Shown: positions 8,657-17,146 of the stretch, one piece after another | How the letters are laid out: each line of letters starts with the position of its first letter | How positions within the stretch are numbered: position 1 is the first letter of the stretch | Origin: Isotricha intestinalis | Lineage: Eukaryota; Ciliophora; Litostomatea; Vestibuliferida; Isotrichidae | Direction: 5' to 3' | Length of the DNA: 23,995 bases | Assembly (NCBI GenBank): GCA_023807065.1 | Contig: JAJJLU010003931.1 | Coordinates: 1-23,995 of the forward strand | Made by a program: the position numbers and the translations under genes | Notes under the pieces: generated by a model | Seen by the model: the letters and a program-made list of their open reading frames with translations, nothing else | Database searches by the model: none | What the model was told of the DNA's origin: nothing

Positions 8657-10078
8657 ATGACTTATGGACAAATAATTGGAATTGTTATTTCAGGAATAAT
8701 TATTTTAATTTCAGGAATTTTATTTTTGTTTTTATTTCAAAAAAGAAAACAATTTCCCTATATTCATTTTAATTCTTTTTGGGAAAGAGTTGTGTTAAGT
8801 TTAATTTGTTTAAGTCAAATTTATTGTTTAATTTATCATATTATTGATTCAAATATGTTTTATGTTTTTAAAGGAATTAAAATTCTTATTTTTGATGTAT
8901 TAATTTGTATTTCTATTATTGCAAGAGCCTATAATATTAATTGTTTAATTTATAATAATTATCTTATTATTTCTCAAAATTTTAATGAGAATGTGAATTA
9001 TATTAAAAAAGAAAATGGAGAAATTTTATTTAGTAAAAATTACAAAAGAAAATTTATATATTTAAAATTTTTTACAACATTAGGGTTATTTTCTATTATA
9101 ATTCCTATTTTATCATCAAAAGATATATTTTTGATATATAATTGTTTTTATGACCCAAAAGAACAAAAGAGTAAAGAAAAAGATTATTATTTATCTATTT
9201 ATTATACTCACATAATTTTTTTTTCAATTTTAACTGCATTATCTATAATATATACTTCTATAAAAAAATATCCAATTAAAGAAGATAAATATTATTGTAT
9301 CTCTGAAATAAAATATTTAATAATAATAATATTCTTTAGTTCTTCTATAAAAACATTAATAATAATTTGTTTTGTCAAATCTTTAAATAAAGAAATTTCA
9401 CTTTATATTGATTCATTATTTAATTTATTAATTTTATTATTATATTCAATTATAACAATAAAAAGAAAAAAAAATTACAAAGATAAAAATTCCTTTTTAT
9501 TAAATATAGAAGATATAGATATTTTTTTATCGACAGAAATTAGATTTAAAATATTTCAAAATTATATTTCAAAGAAATATGAAAAATCACTTAAATTATT
9601 AAAATTTTATGCAGATTACTATAATTATCAACAAATAGTATATATATCAAAACAAAATATAAAAAAATTATATGATAAAAAAAAACATAAAAGAACAAAT
9701 TCAGATGAAATTATATTAGAAAAAAGTGAAGAAGAAATTATAGATTTAAATGAAGAAAAAATAAGGGAAAAAGCAAAACAAATTTTTTTAGATTATTTTG
9801 GTAATGTTAATATTTCTAATAGTTCTGATATTGAATTTAATCCTGCTATTGAATTTCCTATTGATATATATGAAAAAGTTCAAGAATCTTATAATGCTAA
9901 TTTTAATGGAAATCAAAATGATAAAATTTTTAATGATGCTTTTGGATGGATTAAAGAAAAATTAATCTCTATTTTTAATGAATATAGTTCAAGTTCGGAT
10001 GAAATGGAAAAAATGAAAAAAATTTTATTTTTTATTGATTGCTTTGAAGCAAATGAAAATAAAAATGATGAATTTTAA
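8657..10078 (+). CDS. Seven-transmembrane protein with C-terminal RGS-like domain
   Basis: The 473-residue protein has seven hydrophobic helices at about 5-27, 44-63, 74-96, 134-153, 181-201, 218-241 and 250-268, then a basic stop-transfer stretch (269-278). The cytoplasmic tail resembles a regulator of G-protein signalling. IEDIDIFLSTEIRFKIFQNY (284-303) looks like RGS helices 1-3, the segment 370-385 (REKAKQIFLDYFG) like the mid-domain helix, and 403-441 (IYEKVQESYN, then DAFGWIKEKLISIF) like the final helices. The order 7TM then RGS is that of plant AtRGS1, where the RGS domain accelerates GTP hydrolysis on G-alpha. An inserted acidic/basic loop lies at about 340-368. The membrane topology is robust; the RGS call is from pattern and weaker. 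It converges on the minus-strand gene at 10456-12108. Confidence 0.7.
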   Translation: MTYGQIIGIVISGIIILISGILFLFLFQKRKQFPYIHFNSFWERVVLSLICLSQIYCLIYHIIDSNMFYVFKGIKILIFDVLICISIIARAYNINCLIYNNYLIISQNFNENVNYIKKENGEILFSKNYKRKFIYLKFFTTLGLFSIIIPILSSKDIFLIYNCFYDPKEQKSKEKDYYLSIYYTHIIFFSILTALSIIYTSIKKYPIKEDKYYCISEIKYLIIIIFFSSSIKTLIIICFVKSLNKEISLYIDSLFNLLILLLYSIITIKRKKNYKDKNSFLLNIEDIDIFLSTEIRFKIFQNYISKKYEKSLKLLKFYADYYNYQQIVYISKQNIKKLYDKKKHKRTNSDEIILEKSEEEIIDLNEEKIREKAKQIFLDYFGNVNISNSSDIEFNPAIEFPIDIYEKVQESYNANFNGNQNDKIFNDAFGWIKEKLISIFNEYSSSSDEMEKMKKILFFIDCFEANENKNDEF

Positions 10079-10455
10079 AGTATAGTATAAATTATTAAAT
10101 CAATTTTTTTTTTATTTAATTTATTTTAAAATTTATTGTGATAAATCATTTTTAATAATTAATAATATTGTTTTGAGAATATGTTTTATTTCTTTTGAAA
10201 ATTGAAATCTTAATATTATATAATAAATAATGAAAGGATATTTTATTATTTATAAAATTATATATAAAATTTTTATTTTCAATCATCAAATAAAATTGTT
10301 CTTTTAAAATGATAAATATTTTAATTAAAAATTAAAGTAAATAAAGTAAAAAATTAGAAATTTCCAAAAAAATAACATGAATAATAAAATCTTTGTCTCA
10401 TTTACAAACCATAATATTTTAAAATAAATAAATTAAGAAAATAAAAAAAAAACAA
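10079..10455. other. Convergent 3' intergenic region, nothing recognised
   Basis: This gap separates the 3' ends of the 7TM-RGS gene (plus) and the ubiquitin-like/B-box gene (minus). It should hold both 3' untranslated regions and polyadenylation sites. It is nearly pure A+T with no open frame, hairpin or repeat that I can support. Confidence 0.6.
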
Positions 10456-12108
10456 TTATAAATTTTTTTTCTTTTTTTTTTTAACTTTCATCAATTTTGT
10501 CGGTTCAACTTTGTTCATATTTCTAGTAAAAATACTCATTCTAACTGATCTCCTTCTTTGAGGTCTTTTAGGGGAATCACTTATTTTGTTTTCATTTAAT
10601 AAAACTTTATCTAATTGAAAATCTTTATTTGGACTTGAAGAAAAATATCTACCATTAGCATTATTTAAATCATTATTTCTTCCTAATTTAAATATAATTT
10701 TATTATTAATATTATTATTTTTTTTGGGATTTGTTCTATCATTTTTTGATGAAGAAGAAGAAGATGATTCTGATAATATTGTATTTCCTTTTTTTTTATT
10801 TATTATATTATCACTTAATAATTTTTTATGAGAATCAATTTTATTATTATTAATTAACATTTTTTTATCTTTTATATATTTATTAAACATTGATTGACTT
10901 TTATGTATTTTTTCATATATTTTTGGAAGAACAAAATCACTCATATTATTATTATTTATTTTTTCAATATTATAATTTAATTGCTTATTATCAAATATAA
11001 TTTGTTCTAATTCAGATTCATCTTTATCTGTTATTTCATTATTTTCACTTTCTGATTCTATATCATTAAAATTGAAATTTTTTTTGTTTTTTTTAATTAA
11101 TAAATCAATTTCATTACATAATTCCGAATAATTATTTTTATTAATATCCCAAATAGAATTTAAAGAATCATAAAATTCTTGTAAATTTTTTCTAATAAAT
11201 TCAACAATTCCAATTATATTATCTTGAAAAAAAAATTTTTTTTGAACAGAATCAATATTATGTCTTAAAGAATCTAAATTACAATCTTCATTATGTAATT
11301 CTTGAAAAAAAGCCTTTAATCCATCTAAAATATAAGGATCTTTATTTTTAATTTTATCATTAATAGAATAAATTTTTCTTTTCATTTCTGAAAAATCAAT
11401 TTCATTAATTATATCTAAAGAAACACAAGGAAAATTTTCCATTATATCTCTTTCTTGTTCGCTCATTTTGTCTAAAATATCATAAACATCTTCTATTATT
11501 TTATTTAATCTTTCTTCACTTGATTTTTCAATTAAATTTTTTATTTCTTTTTCTTTATTGTTTATTTCTTCTATTAAATTTTTTTGGTAAAAATAACCAC
11601 ATTGTTTAAAATTTCCTTTTTCTAAAATAATAAATTTTTCTTTTGAATGATTATTATTTTTACATATTTTACAAATAAAAATATTACTTTCTCTAATAAA
11701 ATATTCTATATCTCTTTTATTACATTCTTGACATTTTTCTTTATTTTTTATTTCTTCATGATTTAAAGAAATATCAAATCTTTTCTTTATTATCTTTTCA
11801 TCTCTAACTAATTTCATTACTTTAGAAGATTTAAAAGAAGAAATATTTGTATTTGATATAAAATTTTGATAAACTGTTTTTTGTTCTCCTTCTGAAACAT
11901 TTATTAATAAATGATTTGATTTAAAAAATTCTTTTAATAAATAATCATTATATTGTTTGTCTATATTTGAATCTTGATATGATAAATTTATTAACTTTTC
12001 AGGAATTTTAAATGATTTATGTGCTAATGTTCTTAAATAAGATATTGGCATTAAGGATGAAACATTATATAAAAAAGTATTTCCTTTATATGATAAAGTG
12101 ATATCCAT
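10456..12108 (-). CDS. Ubiquitin-like fold plus B-box-like zinc finger and coiled-coil protein
   Basis: The 550-residue protein starts with a region (1-76) that looks like a ubiquitin-like fold: beta hairpin ITLSYKGNTFLYNVSSLMPI, a helix around SYLRTLAHKSF, then a short-strand end at LLINVSEG. Next comes a putative zinc site with Cys126, Cys129, Cys146, Cys149 and His154, spaced C-x2-C-x16-C-x2-C-x4-H, like a B-box. Residues 172-330 are helical and probably coiled coil. From about 345 the chain is acidic, then Asn/Lys/Ser-rich and disordered, with a Ser run (about 450-457) and a very basic end. B-box plus coiled coil recalls TRIM-type proteins, but no RING is visible, so no E3 ligase activity is claimed. 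The role may be scaffolding. Start and stop are clean. Confidence 0.65.
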   Translation of the reverse strand: MDITLSYKGNTFLYNVSSLMPISYLRTLAHKSFKIPEKLINLSYQDSNIDKQYNDYLLKEFFKSNHLLINVSEGEQKTVYQNFISNTNISSFKSSKVMKLVRDEKIIKKRFDISLNHEEIKNKEKCQECNKRDIEYFIRESNIFICKICKNNNHSKEKFIILEKGNFKQCGYFYQKNLIEEINNKEKEIKNLIEKSSEERLNKIIEDVYDILDKMSEQERDIMENFPCVSLDIINEIDFSEMKRKIYSINDKIKNKDPYILDGLKAFFQELHNEDCNLDSLRHNIDSVQKKFFFQDNIIGIVEFIRKNLQEFYDSLNSIWDINKNNYSELCNEIDLLIKKNKKNFNFNDIESESENNEITDKDESELEQIIFDNKQLNYNIEKINNNNMSDFVLPKIYEKIHKSQSMFNKYIKDKKMLINNNKIDSHKKLLSDNIINKKKGNTILSESSSSSSSKNDRTNPKKNNNINNKIIFKLGRNNDLNNANGRYFSSSPNKDFQLDKVLLNENKISDSPKRPQRRRSVRMSIFTRNMNKVEPTKLMKVKKKKKKNL

Positions 12109-12367
12109 TATTTTAAAGGATTATTTTTTGTTTTCTAATTTAAAATTTTTTATTAGAAATTTAATAATAAAATGAATAAATTACAGAAATGATTATATAA
12201 AGAAATATTTACTTTCATTATATATGAAAATAAAAACCTTTTCTTTATAAAAATAAATTATTCATTTAAATTAATATCATTTAGAAAAAAAAAAAATTGT
12301 AAAAAAATAAGTTTTTTGAAAGATTATTAAATGAATAAAACTTATGAAAGGAAAATCAAAAAATGAT

Positions 12368-12700
12368 TTAAGCGACTATTCCAAAGACAGTAGCAAAAGC
12401 ATGTAAAGTTTCATTTTCATATCTTTGAGTAGTAGAACCATCAGTATTAGGATTCCATAAGCAAGTGGAACTATAATGAAGGGAAGAATCACCTTTTTGG
12501 AAAATTGTCCCATTAACAATAAATTTATATCCTTTGTAATTAGCATGAAGATTTTTAACTATTTCATCAACAATTCCACTAATTAAGGTTTGAGCCTCTT
12601 TTTGGTCATAGGTTTTTCCATCTAAATTTTTCTTCAATGTGTCATCTACCATTCCTGCTACTTCATCTTTGATGTCTTGGAATTTTAATTCTGTTGTCAT
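12368..12700 (-). CDS. Tctex-type dynein light chain (DYNLT family)
   Basis: At 110 residues this matches the usual 110-115-residue length of Tctex1/DYNLT dynein light chains, which dimerise on the dynein intermediate chain of axonemal and cytoplasmic motors. The diagnostic C-terminal half is clear: YKFIVNGTIFQKG (58-70), LHYSSTCLWNPNTDGS (74-89) and RYENETLHAFATVFGI (93-108). These correspond to the conserved YKFIV, QKGxxGLH, CYWDxxxDG and RWENKTM blocks of the family. The N-terminal half is the two-helix part. Base composition is less A+T-extreme than neighbours, as expected for a conserved, probably highly expressed protein. It implies cilia or dynein-driven transport. It runs in the same direction as the upstream B-box gene but is separated by about 260 bases. 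Confidence 0.95.
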   Translation of the reverse strand: MTTELKFQDIKDEVAGMVDDTLKKNLDGKTYDQKEAQTLISGIVDEIVKNLHANYKGYKFIVNGTIFQKGDSSLHYSSTCLWNPNTDGSTTQRYENETLHAFATVFGIVA

Positions 12701-13389
12701 TTATTTATATAATTTTAATAAATTTACGGGTATATATTTAATTTTTTTAATTTTTTTTTTGGAAATGCAATTTAAAAAATGATAAAAGTATAGTAATTAT
12801 TGATAATTATAATCATAATTATTTAAATAAACTCAAAAATGAAGGAATTATTAAGTAAGGAAGAAGAAGAAAGTAAATTAAATAAAGAAAAAAAATTAAT
12901 TATAAATGATATAATTAAATTAAATAATCAAATAAAAAAAATCTCCAAATAATTAAATAAAAATAAAATAAAATAGAATTAGAAAAAAGTAAAGTTAATA
13001 TAACAAATAAAATGAAAAAAAAAATTAAATCATGAGTTTTTAACAAAAACTGAAAAATAAATAAATTCTTAATTTCTGTTATTTTATCTTTCATGAATTT
13101 TTAATTATTACTTTATTTATAAAGCTTAAATTGAGTTTTATTTGTTTTATTTTTTTATTGAAAAGTGTGCTTCTTTTTTTAAAGATTAATATTTTTATTT
13201 GTTTTGGATATTAATTGTTTTTATCTTTTTATATTCTACTTGATAATTTATTTTCAATTTATTAGTTCTCAAAATAAGTATTTATTTTTGTAATTAATTA
13301 ATTTCCATTATTCAATTAAAATCAACATAAATAAAAATTAAATTATATTTGTTAAATTAAATAAATTTAAATTTAAATTTGTAAAAAAT
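12701..13389. other. Intergenic region between divergent genes
   Basis: This gap separates the 5' ends of the dynein light chain (minus) and the coiled-coil gene at 13390 (plus), so it must contain both promoters. Apart from the small frame at 12839 it is A+T-rich without repeats or RNA genes that I recognise. Confidence 0.5.
12839..12952 (+). CDS. Small charged ORF, possibly the start of a decayed coiled-coil gene
   Basis: A 37-codon ORF opens with MKELLSKEEEESKLNKEKKL, a typical amphipathic charged helix, and stops at TAA. Beyond the stop, coding-like helix continues as LNKNKIK. After a one-base frame change it becomes IELEKSKVNITNKMKKKIKS, ending at a TGA near 13035. Read together this would be a roughly 65-residue coiled-coil protein broken by one stop and one frameshift, so decay is likelier than a functional micro-protein. 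Sequencing error in A runs is an alternative. Confidence 0.3.
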   Translation: MKELLSKEEEESKLNKEKKLIINDIIKLNNQIKKISK

Positions 13390-14292
13390 ATGTTGAATAA
13401 TACTCAAACAGATAATCAAATGGATAATAATCAAATAATAATAAACACAACATCAACACTTCAAAGTCCAAAATATCAATCATATCCCCAATCAGACATA
13501 AAATCTCAATATTATAAACAAATAAATAAAATTAAAAAAAACAAATTATTAAAAAAATATAATAAAAACCAAGAAAGTGACTATTCAAGTTTAATTAAAA
13601 AATATCAAAATGAAGAAACAGAAATTATAAATTTTAAATCAACAGAAAATTATATTTCAAGTATAAACAGTTTTCAAAATAATAATAATAATCAAAATTA
13701 TTATAATATAGAAAATAATAATGAAAATAATTATAATAATAATAATCAAATTCCTAAATCTTGTTTATCATCAATTGATATTAATTATCCAAATAGATTT
13801 AAATTAGAAAAAAGAATAAATACAATTCAAAAAGAAATTAAAGAATTAAATGGAAAAATGGATTTTTTTATTCAAAATTATACTCATTTTCCTTCTTATC
13901 ATAATATTAAAAATTATTGTCCTGTGAATAATATTTTTAATAAAAGAATAAGTAAATCTTATTATAAGAAAAAAATTCAGAAAAAAATTAAAAATAGAGA
14001 TATTCAACAAAAAAAAATGGATATGACTTTAAAAATGTTTGATTATAAAATTAGAAATTTTACTTTAGAATTTAATAAAGTTGATCAAAAAGCTTTATCT
14101 AATGCAATTTCTCCTTCAATGAAGTGTATTACTGTTTCTATTAAAAATAATCAAAAAATCTTTTTAGAAAATAAAATAATTGATAAAGGAATTGAAATAA
14201 ATAATCTTGTAAATAAAATCCAAAAAAAACTTAATTTAGAGATTAAAAATGAATATAATAAATTTTATAATAAAAATTTTAAAAAATTTTAA
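13390..14292 (+). CDS. Uncharacterised Asn/Lys-rich protein with short coiled coil
   Basis: A 300-residue protein of no family I recognise. Residues 1-125 are Asn/Gln/Ser-rich with Asn repeats and are probably disordered. Residues 138-160 (LEKRINTIQKEIKELNGKMD) form a convincing short coiled coil. It is followed by FFIQNYTHFPSYHNIKNYCP and a strongly basic stretch at about 188-215. The C-terminal third mixes hydrophobic and charged residues (ALSNAISPSMKCITVSIKNN at about 236-255) and may fold. No signal peptide or membrane segment is seen. The start ATG follows a long A+T leader, and no second in-frame ATG competes closely. Codon use matches other genes here. Lineage-specific function unknown. 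Confidence 0.7.
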   Translation: MLNNTQTDNQMDNNQIIINTTSTLQSPKYQSYPQSDIKSQYYKQINKIKKNKLLKKYNKNQESDYSSLIKKYQNEETEIINFKSTENYISSINSFQNNNNNQNYYNIENNNENNYNNNNQIPKSCLSSIDINYPNRFKLEKRINTIQKEIKELNGKMDFFIQNYTHFPSYHNIKNYCPVNNIFNKRISKSYYKKKIQKKIKNRDIQQKKMDMTLKMFDYKIRNFTLEFNKVDQKALSNAISPSMKCITVSIKNNQKIFLENKIIDKGIEINNLVNKIQKKLNLEIKNEYNKFYNKNFKKF

Positions 14293-14482
14293 TTTATTTT
14301 ATTAACTTCAAAAATAATATATTATAATTTTTATAAATTATACACATCTACTATAATTTATATTCAATTGATTCAATTATATTATTTTTTTATTTTTATT
14401 TCTTGAATTTTTAAATAAAGCTCAAAACTATTATTATATAATTAGATATTTATTAAATTAATATATTTATGCTAAACATTTT

Positions 14483-16699
14483 TTATAAATTATCATTTTT
14501 ATCACATTTACAAAAATAACTAGCAATTTCCAAATTAAATTTAGGACTTTCACAATATCTCTCAGAATAATTTAAATAATTTAATAAAGACCCTCCTCTA
14601 AAAGAATAATTAGGTCCATCTTTCACTTTATTATAAATAAATGTTCCAGTAACATCAATATTATTTATATCCCCATAAACAATATGTAAAAGAGTATTAT
14701 GAACATCATAAGGAGTAATAAAAGTTTGGGAATTACTAATTAAATTATCATAAATTTTAGATTTATATAATTTTTCGTCATTAGGAACAATAATAAATAA
14801 AGTTCCTAAAGCACCTTCTACAATTCTATCTTGTCCAGATCTAAAAAAAGAAATAAAATTGTTTCCGTGATCACTCACAAAAATAACAAAAGTATTATCA
14901 AAATACTTATTTTCAATAAATTTATTAACAAAATTATATAAATAATCATCTAAATATTTAATTACTTCAAAGGTTAATTCATGCGCATCATATAAATGAA
15001 GTCTAAATAATTTCCTATTCTCAAAATAGCTTTTCCAAAATAATTCAGAATATTCAAAAGCATATTCAAAAGTATTTTTTCCATATAAGCATCTTTTCAT
15101 AACACAATTTAAACCAGAAATTAAAGAATATCCAGAATCATAATAATTTCTATCACAAAACAAAGCAGCATTTTCATGATCAAAATTAATATATTCAGTA
15201 TAATTATTATCCATTTCATTAACCATTAATATATCTTTTGAACATATTGTTCCTGCTTGTCCTGTTACATATCCTCTTTCTTTATATCCTTTTAAAAAAA
15301 AAGAAGTTTCTTTTGTTGAATTAAATATTTCTCCATAAAACATTGGTACTACATTTTTACTTGTGAAAGGATATAAATTATGATATTTAAAAAATTGGAA
15401 TGAAGAATATTTTTTCTCTGTTGAATTTGTGTTGTATATCATATATTTTTCTATTAATTTTGATGTTTTTGGTAATTTTCTAATAAAATGTTTTCTTGAT
15501 AAAGTATCTATAAAAAATATAAAAACATTATCATATAAAGTTTTATATTTTTCACTTAATTTTTTCCTTTCTTCAGAAAGAGTTTTATTAAAATTTATAT
15601 GTTGATAAATAGTTCCTTTTGTCCCATTAAATTTAAGTTTTACTTCAGGAGGAGGTTCATTAGGATAATTTATTTCATTATATAAATCCATAATAATAGT
15701 ATTATTATGAACAAACTGAGCCCAAGTTTCTTCATCAATCCAATGTTTTGGATTTTTTGGATCTGGACCAAATCTTTTTTGAGTAGTTATTGGATAACCA
15801 AAATGATTATATTTTTCATCAAAATATTTCATATTATGCATTGCTTGATTAAACCATTTTCTTTCTACATTTCTAATATTTTTCATTTCACAATTTGGTC
15901 TAAATATTTTTGAAAAATCTAAATATCCTGTATATTTATCTAAAATACATTTTGGAGGAAATTGTATTTTACAAGGATATTTATCATGATTATCAATAAA
16001 TGAATTATTTAATCCATATTCCCATTTAATACATTTTGTACTTGGAGAATATAAGTTAAATGATAAATATAATATAATGAAACTATCAATTAAAATTATT
16101 AAATTTTTAAATTGTTTTTTCAAAATAAAGTAAATGATATATAATATAATTTGAGTAAAAAAAACATATAAAAACATAGCTAAAAAAAATCCCATTGAAT
16201 TGAATAAACCATGTTCATCAGTATTTGTTCCAGTATATATTTGAAAATAAAAAAAATATATTGGAATGAAATAAATTAAATGCTTAAATCCTTTACAACG
16301 AAATAATAAAATTGTAATAAAAGTACTTGCTAAAATACATGATGCTATTGTTAATTTTATTACTTTAAAATAATATTGATGTCCTCTTATGATTGTACAT
16401 AAATTTGCACTCATTATTCCACAGGATTCTAAACTAAGAAAATATAATAGTATTGATGAGATTGTTAAAAAATAATATATTATATCCCAAAAATATTTTT
16501 GAAATGTTATACAAAATGGGGATTGCTTTATTTTTTCTATTTTTAAAGAAATATATTCTTTTATGTTTAATCTTGAAAAAATTGTATTTTTGTTTAGAAC
16601 TATATTTACTTCCTTAAATTTATTAGTTTTCGGATTTTTCTCTTCCTTTTTCTTTTCAAAATTTTCATTGTTTTCACTATCATTTTTTATTTTGTTCAT
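14483..16699 (-). CDS. Membrane-anchored DUF229 protein (alkaline phosphatase/sulfatase fold)
   Basis: The 738-residue protein has a charged cytoplasmic N-terminus (1-65), about five transmembrane helices (71-90, 111-133, 138-157, 166-193, 199-216) and a large C-terminal domain of the DUF229 type (Pfam PF02995) within the alkaline phosphatase/sulfatase superfamily. Family signatures are FFIDTLSRKHFIRKLPKT (395-412; first metal Asp398 and a candidate nucleophile Thr399 or Ser401), YDAHE (570-574), VSDHG (608-612; metal Asp and His) and TPYDVHNTLLHI (662-673). N-glycosylation sequons and paired cysteines (269-735) fit a lumenal or extracellular domain. Substrate is unknown; sulfate- or phosphate-ester hydrolysis, or phosphoethanolamine-type transfer, are family possibilities. 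DUF229 proteins are usually anchored by one helix, so the multi-pass front is notable. Confidence 0.82.
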   Translation of the reverse strand: MNKIKNDSENNENFEKKKEEKNPKTNKFKEVNIVLNKNTIFSRLNIKEYISLKIEKIKQSPFCITFQKYFWDIIYYFLTISSILLYFLSLESCGIMSANLCTIIRGHQYYFKVIKLTIASCILASTFITILLFRCKGFKHLIYFIPIYFFYFQIYTGTNTDEHGLFNSMGFFLAMFLYVFFTQIILYIIYFILKKQFKNLIILIDSFIILYLSFNLYSPSTKCIKWEYGLNNSFIDNHDKYPCKIQFPPKCILDKYTGYLDFSKIFRPNCEMKNIRNVERKWFNQAMHNMKYFDEKYNHFGYPITTQKRFGPDPKNPKHWIDEETWAQFVHNNTIIMDLYNEINYPNEPPPEVKLKFNGTKGTIYQHINFNKTLSEERKKLSEKYKTLYDNVFIFFIDTLSRKHFIRKLPKTSKLIEKYMIYNTNSTEKKYSSFQFFKYHNLYPFTSKNVVPMFYGEIFNSTKETSFFLKGYKERGYVTGQAGTICSKDILMVNEMDNNYTEYINFDHENAALFCDRNYYDSGYSLISGLNCVMKRCLYGKNTFEYAFEYSELFWKSYFENRKLFRLHLYDAHELTFEVIKYLDDYLYNFVNKFIENKYFDNTFVIFVSDHGNNFISFFRSGQDRIVEGALGTLFIIVPNDEKLYKSKIYDNLISNSQTFITPYDVHNTLLHIVYGDINNIDVTGTFIYNKVKDGPNYSFRGGSLLNYLNYSERYCESPKFNLEIASYFCKCDKNDNL

Positions 16700-17146
16700 T
16701 TTTTAAAATATTAAATATATCAAATTTTATTTTTTTAAATTGAGATTTATAAATATTAAAAATATACTTTATAAGAAATAAATTATTATAAAACATATTA
16801 AAAGGAATATAATATTATTTTATTATTTTGTCTTTTTTTGAAAGTGATAAGGAATTTATTGAATTATTATTTTTTTCTGTTTTTGAGTATTCACCTAAAT
16901 TCTGATATTATAATATTTGAGATATTAGAGTTTTTAATATAAAAAAATTCTTTTCCTTTAAATTTTTTTCTTTTTCATTTCATTAGAATTCTTTGAGTAT
17001 GAACTGAAATTAATTCTATTGTTATTGTATTATAAAATAATTAAATAAGCTTTTGTAAAATTATATTTTTAATTTTTTTATAAAGAATAATTTTTTAAAT
17101 TTAATAAAAATTTAAACAATAAATTTTTTAAATATATTTAAAGTCC
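16700..17146. other. Divergent intergenic region
   Basis: This gap separates the 5' ends of the DUF229 gene (minus) and the EYGAHF-motif gene at 17147 (plus). It should hold both promoters. A decayed minus-strand frame at 16815-17016 is listed separately. I see no repeats or RNA genes. Confidence 0.5.
16815..17016 (-). pseudogene. Possible decayed minus-strand coding fragment
   Basis: The minus strand reads ELISVHTQRILMK, a TGA, then KRKKFKGKEFFYIKNSN in one frame. In another it reads YQNLGEYSKTEKNNNSINSL and SLSKKDKIIK, ending at a TAA at 16817-16815. Coding-like composition with a frame change and stops suggests a gene remnant. The segment is short and the family is not recognised, so chance remains possible. 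Confidence 0.3.

Noticed and set aside
15707..15913. Plus-strand 68-codon ORF inside the DUF229 gene
   Set aside because: Antisense shadow of conserved coding sequence.
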